A DNA stretch of 64,000 bases from Halotalea alkalilenta DSM 17697 (GTDB taxonomy: Bacteria > Pseudomonadota > Gammaproteobacteria > Pseudomonadales > Halomonadaceae): NCBI RefSeq assembly GCF_000621205.1, contig NZ_KK211227.1:216893-280892 (forward strand), in the 5' to 3' direction. Under the pieces are notes generated by a model. It was not told the DNA's origin. It ran no database searches and saw only the letters and a program-made list of their open reading frames with translations. This document shows, piece by piece, positions 41,315 to 50,316 of the stretch. Position 1 is the stretch's first letter. Every line of letters begins with the position of its first letter. Position numbers and translations under genes: made by a program.

Positions 41315-43015
41315 ATGAAAAACCTCCGTTTGACTCTTCAGCTCGGCATAGCGCTGTCGGTGAGCTTCGCGCTCTTCGTGCTGGTGATCAGCATCTCCAT
41401 GCTGAGTTTCTCCTCGATGGACAAGCTGCGGGAGGACACCGCCCGCCAGGCGCAACTGCCCGAAAGCATGGTCAATGCCTACAGCCAGCTGCGCCAGGTC
41501 CGGCTGACGTCGATTCGCGCAGCCATCGCCGGTCGAAGCGGTGATCTCGCCCAGCAACGCCAGGCGCTCCAGAGCGCGGAGCAACTGCTCGCGGAGGTGC
41601 AGCAATCGTTCGATGCCTACCTCACCCGCGAAGGCACCTCCAGCGTCGTTGAAACCATCGACCAGCAGCTGGGCGCCGCTTTCGCCGGCTACGTGGCCAA
41701 CATCATCGAACCGACGCTCAACTACGCGCGCCGCTCGGACGTCGATGGGTTGAACGCACTGACGCTCAATGCGGTGCAACCCAACGCCGATTTCAACCAA
41801 GCGATCCAAGCGATCCTGGACTTTCGCACTCAGCGCGCGGCCGAAGTCGAAGCAGCCACCGACCAAACCAACCTGCGCAACACCCTGGTGATGGCAGCCT
41901 GCCTGCTCTTCTCGCTGGTGCTTTGCGTCGTCACCTTCCTGATGCTGCGCCGCAGCGTGGTCACCCCGCTCGTCCACGCCCAGTCGCACTTCGAACGTAT
42001 CGCCCAGGGTGATCTCTCGAGGCCGATCGAGACACTGGGACGCAACGAGATCGGCCAGCTCTATGCCGCGCTCGGCAAGATGCAGGACATGCTGAAGGAC
42101 AACGTCTCCCAAGTCCGCGTGGGCGCGCAGTCGATCCACCACGGCGCGCGAGAAATCGCCCAAGGCAACACCGATCTCTCGAGCCGCACCGAGCAGCAGG
42201 CCGCCTCGCTCGAGGAGACCGCCTCGAGCATGGAGCAGATGACCTCCACCGTGCGCCAGAACGCCGCCAATGCCGAGCAGGCCCGTAGCCTTGCCAATCG
42301 CGCCACCGGCGTCGCCGAGCGCGGCGGCGAAGAGATGAAGCAAGTGGTCGGTGGGATGGAGGACATCTCGAGCACCGCAGGCCAGATCTCATCGATCATC
42401 GCGATGATCGACGGTATCGCCTTCCAGACCAACATCCTCGCCCTCAACGCCTCGGTGGAAGCGGCGCGTGCCGGCGAGCACGGTCGCGGCTTCGCCGTGG
42501 TAGCCGGCGAAGTACGCAACCTCGCCACCCGCTCGGCCGAAGCGGCCGGCGAGATCAAGAACCTGATCGAGAACGTCAGCGGCAAGATCGACGCCGGCAG
42601 CCAGATTGCGCTGAGCGCAGGCAAGACCATGCAAGAAGTGGTCGACGGCATTCGCGAGGTCAACCAGCTGGTCAGTGAGATCGCCTCCGCCTCCAAGGAG
42701 CAGAGCGACGGCATCGAACAGGTCAACCAAGCGGTCAGCGAGATGGACAGCGTGACCCAGCAGAACGCCGCGCTGGTCGAACAAGCCGCCGCCGCCGCCT
42801 CCTCCCTCGAACACCAGGCCGCCGAGCTTGCCGAGACCGTAGAGCGCTTCCGCCTGGGTGACGAACATGTCCGCGATACCGGACAAGCGCCGTCGCTGCC
42901 CCGCCCCTCTTCCAAACCGCCATCGGCGACCCATGTACCGGCGCTCAAAACACCGGTGGGCGACAAACGGGCGGCATCGAAGAGCGAGTCGATCGAAGAG
43001 TGGACCGAGTTCTGA
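41315..43015 (+). CDS. Methyl-accepting chemotaxis protein
   Basis: A 566-residue transducer. Transmembrane helix 1 (about residues 8-32), a four-helix-bundle ligand domain of about 155 residues, transmembrane helix 2 ([20 protein letters not shown]), HAMP, and a signalling domain with the hairpin tip [20 protein letters not shown] and [20 protein letters not shown]. The C-terminus ends EWTEF, which fits the xWxxF tether for CheR/CheB of Tar-type receptors. It reads out an amino acid or similar ligand to the flagellar motor and is driven by a FliA promoter. Confidence 0.93.
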   Translation: MKNLRLTLQLGIALSVSFALFVLVISISMLSFSSMDKLREDTARQAQLPESMVNAYSQLRQVRLTSIRAAIAGRSGDLAQQRQALQSAEQLLAEVQQSFDAYLTREGTSSVVETIDQQLGAAFAGYVANIIEPTLNYARRSDVDGLNALTLNAVQPNADFNQAIQAILDFRTQRAAEVEAATDQTNLRNTLVMAACLLFSLVLCVVTFLMLRRSVVTPLVHAQSHFERIAQGDLSRPIETLGRNEIGQLYAALGKMQDMLKDNVSQVRVGAQSIHHGAREIAQGNTDLSSRTEQQAASLEETASSMEQMTSTVRQNAANAEQARSLANRATGVAERGGEEMKQVVGGMEDISSTAGQISSIIAMIDGIAFQTNILALNASVEAARAGEHGRGFAVVAGEVRNLATRSAEAAGEIKNLIENVSGKIDAGSQIALSAGKTMQEVVDGIREVNQLVSEIASASKEQSDGIEQVNQAVSEMDSVTQQNAALVEQAAAAASSLEHQAAELAETVERFRLGDEHVRDTGQAPSLPRPSSKPPSATHVPALKTPVGDKRAASKSESIEEWTEF

Positions 43016-43038
43016 CCCCCGCACAAACGAACGCTTCC

Positions 43039-43063
43039 AGCCCGCCAGCGTGCGGGCTTTTTT
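43039..43063 (+). terminator. Rho-independent terminator after the chemoreceptor
   Basis: AGCCCGC (43039-43045) pairs with GCGGGCT (43052-43058), followed by a run of T bases. Confidence 0.8.
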
Positions 43064-43155
43064 GCGCCCGCCAGGCGGCGAGCATTATGAGCAAGAAAAC
43101 GCTTTCAGCGGCCACGCCAGGGAGCGGCATCAGGCTTTACGCCTGGCGCACGCCC

Positions 43156-43171
43156 GTATAAAATTTTATAC
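43156..43171. promoter_or_regulatory. Operator of the HigBA-type pair
   Basis: GTATAAAATTTTATAC is a perfect 16-bp palindrome 11 bp before the toxin start, overlapping a possible -10 box. XRE-type antitoxins repress their operon through such sites. Confidence 0.7.
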
Positions 43172-43182
43172 TAGGCTAACGT

Positions 43183-43527
43183 ATGCTGCATGAGAAGGAG
43201 ATCCGCTGGGTCGGGTCCGCCTACGACGATCTGCTGAAGTTCCCCGAAGAGCCGCGCAGGGATGCCGGTTTTCAGTTGAGCAATGTACAGGCGGGCCTGG
43301 AGCCGGAGGACTGGAAGCCGTTCGATGACGTGGGTATCGGGACGCGGGAAATCCGCATAAGAGACACCAGCGGCATATTCCGGGTGATGTACGTCGCCAA
43401 ATTCGAAGAAGCCGTGTACGTCCTGCACTGCTTCCAGAAGAAGACACAGGCGACCAGCAAGCGGGACAGGGACATCGCCATGGTGCGTTATCGTGCTGTG
43501 GTCAACGCGAGAAGAGGCAGGCCATGA
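43183..43527 (+). CDS. higB: HigB-type toxin (Gp49/RelE-like)
   Basis: A 114-residue basic protein: EIRWVGSAYDDLLKFPEEPR, GTREIRIRDTSGIFRVMYVA and VYVLHCFQKKTQATSKRDRD are the marks of the Gp49-like branch of RelE toxins, which cut mRNA on the ribosome. The toxin comes first and the antitoxin second (overlap ATGA), the usual HigBA order. It lies between the chemoreceptor terminator and the convergent fliA. Confidence 0.85.
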   Translation: MLHEKEIRWVGSAYDDLLKFPEEPRRDAGFQLSNVQAGLEPEDWKPFDDVGIGTREIRIRDTSGIFRVMYVAKFEEAVYVLHCFQKKTQATSKRDRDIAMVRYRAVVNARRGRP

Positions 43528-43856
43528 AGATCGACACCGAAATTCGCCGTGTCACCGGACCCGGCGTAAACCTGTTCCTCGAGCTGGGGTTCCCGGCCGA
43601 GGAAGCCACCCGGCTACAAGCCGCTTCTCGCCAGCAGATCAACGACACGCGGCGGCTCAAAGAGCAACTGATGTCGGCGCTGGCCGAATGGATTACGCAG
43701 CATCACCTGAAGCAGGCCGAGGCCGCGAAGATCATGAGGGTATCGCGCCCGCGTGTGTCCGATGTGGTGAACAAGAAAACCGAGAAATTCACCATCGACG
43801 CGCTGGTGGAGATGCTGAGCCGGGTTGGCAAGCCGGTCCGGCTGGCGATAGGGTGA
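43524..43856 (+). CDS. higA: HigA-type antitoxin (XRE)
   Basis: A 110-residue protein; the C-terminal half is a Cro/CI HTH (LAEWITQHHLKQAEAAKIMR, VSRPRVSDVVNKKTEKFTID) and the first half should cover the toxin. Translationally coupled to the toxin. It would repress the operon at the upstream palindrome. Confidence 0.85.
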   Translation: MKIDTEIRRVTGPGVNLFLELGFPAEEATRLQAASRQQINDTRRLKEQLMSALAEWITQHHLKQAEAAKIMRVSRPRVSDVVNKKTEKFTIDALVEMLSRVGKPVRLAIG

Positions 43857-43895
43857 CACAGGCAACCACGCGCTCGCGCAAAGATCACAGCCCGG

Positions 43896-44609
43896 CTACC
43901 AGCGAAGCTTCACCCGCAGTCGAGCGACCGCCTGGGAATGCAGCTGGCTGACCCTGGACTCGGTGACGCCGAGCACCGCGCCGACCTCCTTGAGGTTCAA
44001 CTGCTCCTGGTAGTAAAGCGCTAGCAGCATCCTCTCGCGCTCCGGCAGCATCTCGATCGCATCGAGCAAACGCTTGCGCTGCTCGGCATCGAGGCAGGCC
44101 TGGTCCGGCGCGACGAAGGGCGCCAGCTCCTCATCGACCCTGCTGGCGGGTTGATCGTCCTCACCGCTTTCGGTGAAGGTCGAGAACAGCCCATCGTTGA
44201 CCTCGCCGATCAGCTGGCGATAGGCCTCGAGCGACATATCGAGATACTCGGCGATCTCCCGCTCGCTCGCCGCGCGGCCGTGACGCTGCTCGAGCTCGCG
44301 CATCGCTCGCTCGACCTCGCGATAGCCCCGGCGCACACTGCGCGGCAGCCAATCGCGCGAGCGCAGCTCATCGACCATCGCGCCGTGCACGCGCTGGGAG
44401 GCATAGGTGGGAAAACTGGTGCCCTGGCTCGGATCGAAACGCTCGAGCGCATCGAGCAGCCCGATCATCCCGGACTGGATCAAATCCTCGAGCTCGACGC
44501 TCGGGGGTAGCCGCACGGAAAGTGACAGCGCCTGGCGGCGCACCATGGGCAGGTAGCGTTCGATCAGAGCGGCGCGCTCCAGCCGCCCCTTCGCGGTGTA
44601 GATCGCCAC
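43896..44609 (-). CDS. fliA: Flagellar sigma factor FliA (sigma-28)
   Basis: A 237-residue sigma-70 family protein; a GTG at 44609 is chosen because GGAGG lies 9 bp upstream and the length then matches enteric FliA (239). Region 2: LIQSGMIGLLDALERFDPSQ, then GTSFPTYASQRVHGAMVDEL; region 4: LNLKEVGAVLGVTESRVSQL. It directs late flagellar and chemotaxis genes. FliA-type promoters are seen in front of fliC and the chemoreceptor gene. Divergent from fliC. Confidence 0.93.
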   Translation of the reverse strand: MAIYTAKGRLERAALIERYLPMVRRQALSLSVRLPPSVELEDLIQSGMIGLLDALERFDPSQGTSFPTYASQRVHGAMVDELRSRDWLPRSVRRGYREVERAMRELEQRHGRAASEREIAEYLDMSLEAYRQLIGEVNDGLFSTFTESGEDDQPASRVDEELAPFVAPDQACLDAEQRKRLLDAIEMLPERERMLLALYYQEQLNLKEVGAVLGVTESRVSQLHSQAVARLRVKLRW

Positions 44610-44828
44610 TTCTCGAGACCTCCAGCGAAGCGGGCAGACGCCCGCGGATGATGACAATTCTGTGCTCCCGTGCCCGCGGGCATTGAAACCTCCAAAGCGA
44701 GCACTCTGCCCATTGTCATCCCGATGACGCCCCCGCCATCGCCGGAAAAACCGCGCTTTTACCCTCCTGACCGAACGATGACGCAGCCCAGGATCGACAC
44801 CCGCCGCGCAAAGAATGCGCAATTTTCC

Positions 44829-44855
44829 TAAAGCAAAGTCGATCCACGTCGATAA
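44829..44855 (+). promoter_or_regulatory. FliA (sigma-28) promoter of fliC
   Basis: TAAAGCAA, 11 bp, GTCGATAA. Six of eight and seven of eight bases match the sigma-28 consensus at exact spacing, 78 bp upstream of the flagellin start. Confidence 0.8.
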
Positions 44856-44933
44856 CCACTATGCGACGGCGAGCAGCGCCGAAGACCCAAAGCCCGCGCC
44901 CTCAAGGGCCCAAGCATTCAAGGACATAGAGCC

Positions 44934-45752
44934 ATGGCACAAGTCATCTCCACCAACACTCTGTCGCTGATGACGCAGAACAACCTCAGCAAATCGCAAA
45001 ACCAGCTGAACACCGCGATCGAGCGTCTCTCCTCGGGCCAGCGGATCAACGGCGCCAAGGACGACGCCGCCGGCCTCGGCATCGCCAACCGCCTGAGCGC
45101 CCAGATCACCGGCCTCAACCAGGCCAACCGCAACGCCAACGACGGCCTGTCGATGGCGCAGACCGCCGACTCCACCCTCGGCCAGGTGCAGGACAACATC
45201 CAGCGCATCCGTGAACTGACCGTCCAGGCTAGCAACGGTACGCTGACCGAGGATGACCGTACCTCGATCCAATCCGAAGTCACCCAGCGCCTCGAGGAGA
45301 TCACCCGCCTCACCGAACAGACCCAGTTCAACGGGATCAGTCTGCTGGATGGTACCAACACAAGCGTCACCATCCAGGTCGGCGCCAACGATGGCCAGAC
45401 TATCGAACTGACACTGCAGGACACCTCACTCGAGACCCTGGGATTGACGGGCTTCGCCGTCGAAGAAGGTGGTGATGCCTCCACGCAACTCGCGACACTC
45501 GACGCTGCGCTGAACACCATCGACAGCGCGCGCGGCGTCCTCGGTGCGCAGCAAAACCGCCTGGAATCGGCGATCGACGGCAACTCAGCGCTTTCGACCA
45601 ACCTCTCGGCAGCCCGTTCGCAGATCGCCGATGCCGACTACGCTACCGAAGTGTCGAACATGACCACCGCCAACATCCTCCAGCAGGCAGGCACTTCGGT
45701 ACTGGCGCAGGCCAACCAGCGCCCGCAGAACGTCCTGTCCCTGCTGCAGTAA
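44934..45752 (+). CDS. fliC: Flagellin, short form
   Basis: A 272-residue flagellin. The N-terminal coiled region ([40 protein letters not shown]) and the C-terminal one ([20 protein letters not shown], ending NVLSLLQ) are full; the central D2/D3 part is almost absent (only about 60 residues between the D1 halves), so the filament surface is minimal. AAGGA precedes the ATG, a FliA promoter drives it and a strong terminator follows. Confidence 0.95.
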   Translation: MAQVISTNTLSLMTQNNLSKSQNQLNTAIERLSSGQRINGAKDDAAGLGIANRLSAQITGLNQANRNANDGLSMAQTADSTLGQVQDNIQRIRELTVQASNGTLTEDDRTSIQSEVTQRLEEITRLTEQTQFNGISLLDGTNTSVTIQVGANDGQTIELTLQDTSLETLGLTGFAVEEGGDASTQLATLDAALNTIDSARGVLGAQQNRLESAIDGNSALSTNLSAARSQIADADYATEVSNMTTANILQQAGTSVLAQANQRPQNVLSLLQ

Positions 45753-45772
45753 GCGAGCGAGAGCAGGCAACG

Positions 45773-45798
45773 AAAAGGGCGCCGCGGCGCCCTTTTTT
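45773..45798 (+). terminator. Rho-independent terminator after fliC
   Basis: AAAAGGGCGCC-GC-GGCGCCCTTTTTT: a perfect GC-rich stem with T tail. Confidence 0.9.
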
Positions 45799-45860
45799 CA
45801 TCCCCAAGGTTCGAATCCCGCTTGAGCATGACGCTTGATAACTAGATCAAGGAGCGTTGC

Positions 45861-46241
45861 ATGACCCTTCCACCGATTCCACCGATTCCACCGCAGTCGA
45901 CCCAACTTCCCAGCGCCGCCCTCCAGGCCGCGACAGACCTCATCACCGCTGCTTCACTCAAGGTCGAGGCGCCTCAAGCCGAACGGACATCGCCCGACGT
46001 GGAGCGGGAGATGGAACCGCAAGCCCCGTTGAACGCACTGGAAGTCGCCCAGCAAGCGTTCGCCGACCTCGGCGTGACCTTCGAAATAGACGAAGGCAGC
46101 GACCGGCTGATCATCAAAGTGGTCGATCGCAGCAGCGGCGAACTGATCCGCCAGATCCCCTCCGAAGAAATGCTCAGGATCGCAACCCGCCTAGAAACCG
46201 GCAGTGTCACCCCCGGCAGCCTGCTGGACGAGTGGGCTTAA
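45861..46241 (+). CDS. flaG: FlaG-family protein
   Basis: A 126-residue protein; AAGGAG lies just before the ATG. The C-terminal half has the FlaG pattern: LGVTFEIDEGSDRLIIKVVD, then RSSGELIRQIPSEEMLRIA. The N-terminus is Pro/Ala-rich and variable (PPIPPIPPQ repeat). FlaG affects filament length and stability. It follows fliC after a terminator, so it needs its own promoter or readthrough. Confidence 0.88.
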   Translation: MTLPPIPPIPPQSTQLPSAALQAATDLITAASLKVEAPQAERTSPDVEREMEPQAPLNALEVAQQAFADLGVTFEIDEGSDRLIIKVVDRSSGELIRQIPSEEMLRIATRLETGSVTPGSLLDEWA

Positions 46242-46277
46242 TTCTCCACTAACGCCCCCCCCCTCAGCTCTTCCCAA

Positions 46278-46842
46278 GCGGCGTTCCCATGCGCCAAAGC
46301 ACCGATTCAGCGCAACAGCCGGGAACGCCAGTCAAGGGATCGAGCGGCGGTGGTGAGGCCGTGGTTCGACACGGGCCTCCATGGTGTCTTGCGAGATTGC
46401 CCAAGTCGACGAAGGCCCGGCTCACCACGAACGGACGGATACACCCGTTCGTCCCGAGCGGCGCCGATACGCGCTAAGGCCGGGTACCGGCTCGGCAATG
46501 GGGCGCCAGTCGAGGAATCCGGCGACGGTGGTATGGCCATGGTTCGACTCGAGATGTTTCCGAGCACCCTGAGCGAGCGCAGCGAGCCGAAGGGTCCTCG
46601 CCGGCTATCCGAGCATCCCGAGTAAGCGAAGCGCATCGAAGGGCTCAAATGAGGTTTTCCGGACCCAGGGCTCGGCACACACCTACCCGTTCGTCCCGAG
46701 CGGCGTTCCTACTCACCAAGGTGCCGGCTCATCGCGACAGTTGGGAACGCCAGTCGAGGGATCGAGCGGCGGCGCCAAGGCCGTGGTTCGAGACGAGGTG
46801 TTTCCGAGCGCCCTGAGCGAGCGAAGCGAGTCGAAGGACACC
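46278..46842. repeat. REP-like repeat array between flaG and the Rpn gene
   Basis: Three related units: 46278-46375, 46444-46555 and 46687-46797. Shared blocks are CCCGTTCGTCCCGAGCGGCG, GGAACGCCAGTCGAGGGATC, GAGCGGCGG and GGCCGTGGTTCGA. Units two and three are each followed by a second block with CCTGAGCGAGCGAAGCGAG (46567-46590 and 46809-46835). The blocks have internal symmetry as REP elements do. Pieces recur at 55273-55320 (inverted) and 63545-63561. No gene is present in this stretch. Confidence 0.75.
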
Positions 46843-46861
46843 AACGACTCCCCCGTCGGAT

Positions 46862-47830
46862 TCAACCCCTGCGCTGCTCACGCAGTGCCCGCACCCGCTC
46901 GGCCGGTAGGCCCACCAAATCGGCGATGGTCGCATCATCCATCTCGGTTCGACTGATCATGCTGAGCGCGGTGGCAATAAGCGCACTCTCACGCCCCTGC
47001 TCTCTTCCTTTGGCGAAGCCCTGTTTCAACCCTTTCTCCAACCCTTCTTCCAGCCACCGCTGCGGCCATTTCTTCGCCCGTTCGGTCAACATACCTTGCA
47101 CCTCGCTGAGTTCATCCAGAGTGGTCCAATCCTGCAACTCGTCGGCGGGAACCCACTGCGGCAGCAGTACACGCTTGATCCAGCCAACGAAATGACGGCG
47201 CAGCTGCGCTTGTTCCTGACCTTGCAGCCAGTCTACCAGCAAGCTCAACAATGAAAGCAGTTCATCGATGTCGGGGTGTTGCTCGAGGCGAAAGAGCGCC
47301 GCAGCGAGATTACGGCTCTCCTCCGACCAGGCTCGGTCGAGGGCGATATCACCCTCGTCGAGCAGCAGATAATGCAGTTTGGGCAGATAGCGCTCGAACC
47401 CATCGGGAATGGACTGGATGAGCTCGGTGACATCGCGAGGCGCGCTCCAGCGAGCCTCGCCATTGTAAAGCACGATCGGCAGTACCGGCGGCAACATGCT
47501 CTGCTGGGTCAGGGCTTTCTGAGCGATGAGGTCCTGATAGAGCAGGCCGAGATAGACCATCATCCGCAGCGCCATGAAACGGTCGATGCTGCTTTGAAAC
47601 TCGAGCAATAGATAGACGTAGAGCCAATCGCCGCCCCACTTCAATCGCCAGACCACATCACCTTCGCGCTTGCGCCAATCGCCACTGACATAGACCGCGT
47701 TCACCCTTTCCAGGGTCGAGAGATCGAACTCGCGAACCCAGGGCTCGTCGATGAAGCCGACGATCAGGTCACGCATCATCCGTCGATGGCCGAAAAGCAA
47801 CCGATAGCCATAGTCGTGAGTTGGAGTCAT
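46862..47830 (-). CDS. rpn: Rpn-family recombination-promoting nuclease
   Basis: A 322-residue protein: N-terminal PD-(D/E)XK nuclease fold with THDYGYRLLFGHRRMMRDLI, then YLLLEFQSSIDRFMALRMMV (catalytic Glu-x-Gln), and a long helical C-terminus (LEEGLEKGLKQGFAKGREQG, then ISRTEMDDATIADLVGLPAE). The family is annotated as putative transposase or Rpn; E. coli members raise RecA-independent recombination. Located directly beside REP-like repeats and inside a flagellar cluster. Confidence 0.85.
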   Translation of the reverse strand: MTPTHDYGYRLLFGHRRMMRDLIVGFIDEPWVREFDLSTLERVNAVYVSGDWRKREGDVVWRLKWGGDWLYVYLLLEFQSSIDRFMALRMMVYLGLLYQDLIAQKALTQQSMLPPVLPIVLYNGEARWSAPRDVTELIQSIPDGFERYLPKLHYLLLDEGDIALDRAWSEESRNLAAALFRLEQHPDIDELLSLLSLLVDWLQGQEQAQLRRHFVGWIKRVLLPQWVPADELQDWTTLDELSEVQGMLTERAKKWPQRWLEEGLEKGLKQGFAKGREQGRESALIATALSMISRTEMDDATIADLVGLPAERVRALREQRRG

Positions 47831-47911
47831 CTTCAGTCGCCATGCTGTGAATGTGCAAAAGTCACAACGGCAGATTCAGATGACGCTTCAACCCAAAGGG
47901 AAAAGCAACCC

Positions 47912-48262
47912 TCACACCTGCATGTTCATCACTTCACGATAGGCGCTGACCAGCCGGTTACGCACCTGGACGCTCATGTTCAACGCGATACTGCCCTTTT
48001 GCAGGTCGATCATCACATCGTTGAGCGAGACGCCGGGATCGCCACGCTCGTAGGCCTGTGATTGGATCTCGGCGCTCTGGCGCATGCCGTCGACGCGATC
48101 GATCGAACGCTTGAGCGAAGCGGCGAAGTCGAGCCCGTCGCGGTTCGCATCTTCGGCCCGGGGCATGCGGGTTACGCCGCCGGCAGCTTGGGCGGCAGTG
48201 GTCTCCAGCGCCTGCAGGGCACTGGCAAGGGCGCCAGAGGCAACGGTCATGGCATCTCTCAT
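47912..48262 (-). CDS. fliE: Flagellar hook-basal body protein FliE
   Basis: A 116-residue protein (start 48262 or 48250). The C-terminal pattern DPGVSLNDVMIDLQKGSIAL, NMSVQVRNRLVSAYREVMNM is diagnostic. FliE links the MS ring to the rod and is exported early by the flagellar type III system. It diverges from fliF, as in enterobacteria; the 365-bp region between holds the promoters, though no clear consensus is visible. Confidence 0.92.
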   Translation of the reverse strand: MRDAMTVASGALASALQALETTAAQAAGGVTRMPRAEDANRDGLDFAASLKRSIDRVDGMRQSAEIQSQAYERGDPGVSLNDVMIDLQKGSIALNMSVQVRNRLVSAYREVMNMQV

Positions 48263-48627
48263 TGAAGCGAGGCTCAAGCAACGATCGATCACCGATCCAT
48301 CGAAGAGAACCTGGAAGGAAACTCGTCCCCAAGTACCGGGCATGCCACCGGATCAAGCTCAGGCGGATGCGACGAGACGAGGATGTCGATCGCAGGCTAC
48401 CACTGGTGCGTCAGTTCGATCGGCGTAAATGAGCCCGATTTATCGACCTACTCGTCGGTTTGCTACGCCGGCCCGGGGCCAATAATGGGTGACATCTGTA
48501 TTTACACACCGTTACACCCAATGCACCGCGATCGCAGCGGGTGCTTCGTGCCAAGGACGTCCCGCCCGGTGACCTCGATCAGCTACCAGCCTTCGTCTCG
48601 CTTCCTCGCCGCTTGCGAGCGCCAGAC

Positions 48628-50316
48628 ATGACTTCAGCGAACGCCCGCACCGGGCTGGATCCCGCCCGACTGAAAGAGGCGCTGGCCAAGCTGCGCACAG
48701 CGCCACTGATCGGCGTGGCGGTCGCCATCGCTGCGTCCCTCGCGATTCTCGTCGTACTGCTGCTGTGGGCACGCTCGCCCGACTACAAGCCGCTCTACTC
48801 CAACCTGAGCGACCGCGACGGCGGCGCCATCGTCGCTCAGCTAGAGCAGATGCAGATTCCCTACCGATTCTCCGCCGGCGGCTCCACGGTGCTGATTCCC
48901 GCGGAACAGATCGACCGTACCCGGCTGACGCTCGCAGGCCTCGGGCTGCCGAAGGGCGGTGCGGTGGGCTTCGAGCTGATGGATGCCCAGCCGTTCGGGG
49001 TCAGCCAGTTCACCGAGCACGTCAACTACCAGCGTGCGCTCGAAGGCGAGCTCGCCCGCTCGATCGAGACGCTCGGCCCCGTCGCCTCGGCACGCGTCCA
49101 TCTGGCGATCCCCCAGCCGACGGTGTTCGTCCGCGATCGCCGCACGCCAAGCGCATCGGTCGTGGTCGAACTCCATCCGGGCAGGGCGCTGGATACTTCC
49201 CAGGTCGCCGCGGTCACTCATCTGGTGTCGAGCAGCGTCTCCGAAATGCCGATCGATGGCATCAGCGTGGTGGACCAGAACGGCAACCTGCTGACCAGAA
49301 GCGGCCTCGGCGACGCCGGCGCGGACGACGCCCGGCTCAAATACACCCAGGAGGTCGAGGAGCGGCTGCGCAAGCGGATCGAAGCCTTGATCGGCGCCCT
49401 GGTCGGCCGCGACAACGTGCTTACCACGGTCACCGCCGACATCGACTATTCGAGCGCCGAGCACACCCAGGAACACTACGACCCCAACGCGGATCCGCAG
49501 TCGACCGCGATCCGCAGCCGCCAGTCCAACGATGCCGAGCAGCTCGGCGCCAATGGCATCGGCGGCGTGCCCGGCGCGCTCTCCAACCAGGCCCCCGAAT
49601 CACAGCCGCAGACGATCAACGCCCAGCAGGGCGAGCAGGCCGAGGGCGACGAGCAGGAAGAAACCAACCGCGGCCCTTCCTCGATGCAGCGCGGTGAAAC
49701 GGTCAACTACGAGCTCAACCGCACGGTGCGCCATGTCAGGGAAGCGCGCGGGGCGATCAACCGGCTCTCCGTCGCGGTGGCGGTCAATTATCGCGCGGAC
49801 GAGGAAGGCGTGGCCCAGCCGCTCGACGCCGAGGCGCTGGAGCGGATCAGCCGCTTGGTACGCGAGACGATGGGGTTCTCGGAAAGCCGCGGCGATAGCC
49901 TCGAAGTGGTCAACACCCCATTCAGCGAATCGATCAACGTCGTGGCCGAATCGAACTGGTGGCAAGACCCGCGCCTGATCGAGCTGGCGCTGGAATATGC
50001 CCGCTACCTCGCGATCGCCCTGGTTGCCTGGCTGCTGTGGCGACGGCTGGTCCGCCCGGCCGTCAACCGCCAGCGCGTCGAGCGCGAGGAGCGAGCGCGC
50101 ATGGTCGCCGAGGCCGAAAGCGAGGCGGTACAGACCGCTAGCCGCGTGGAAGCCGAACAGCAGGCGCAGGCCAATGAGCAGCGCAACCAGCTGGCCCGCA
50201 AGCGCCAGGACGAACAGCGGATCCAACGGGTCCGAGAACAGGCACGCAAGGATCCCCGCCTGATCGCGATGATTCTCAAGGGATGGATGAACGAAGATGA
50301 CCAGCGCCAACGTTGA
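48628..50316 (+). CDS. fliF: Flagellar MS-ring protein FliF
   Basis: A 562-residue protein from the ATG at 48628. Transmembrane helix 1 is IGVAVAIAASLAILVVLLLW; the large periplasmic ring-building part has RLTLAGLGLPKGGAVGFELM and VARVHLA-like SARVHLAIPQPTVFVRDRR; transmembrane helix 2 (YARYLAIALVAWLLWRRLV) precedes the cytosolic tail that binds FliG. First gene of the fliFGHIJK operon. Confidence 0.95.
   Translation: MTSANARTGLDPARLKEALAKLRTAPLIGVAVAIAASLAILVVLLLWARSPDYKPLYSNLSDRDGGAIVAQLEQMQIPYRFSAGGSTVLIPAEQIDRTRLTLAGLGLPKGGAVGFELMDAQPFGVSQFTEHVNYQRALEGELARSIETLGPVASARVHLAIPQPTVFVRDRRTPSASVVVELHPGRALDTSQVAAVTHLVSSSVSEMPIDGISVVDQNGNLLTRSGLGDAGADDARLKYTQEVEERLRKRIEALIGALVGRDNVLTTVTADIDYSSAEHTQEHYDPNADPQSTAIRSRQSNDAEQLGANGIGGVPGALSNQAPESQPQTINAQQGEQAEGDEQEETNRGPSSMQRGETVNYELNRTVRHVREARGAINRLSVAVAVNYRADEEGVAQPLDAEALERISRLVRETMGFSESRGDSLEVVNTPFSESINVVAESNWWQDPRLIELALEYARYLAIALVAWLLWRRLVRPAVNRQRVEREERARMVAEAESEAVQTASRVEAEQQAQANEQRNQLARKRQDEQRIQRVREQARKDPRLIAMILKGWMNEDDQRQR

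Noticed and set aside
40214-42343. A 709-codon open frame antisense to the CoA-transferase and chemoreceptor genes
   Set aside because: It is a by-product of high GC third positions. The plus-strand proteins are clear family members with ribosome sites, and the antisense product is His/Arg/Gly-rich without known motifs.
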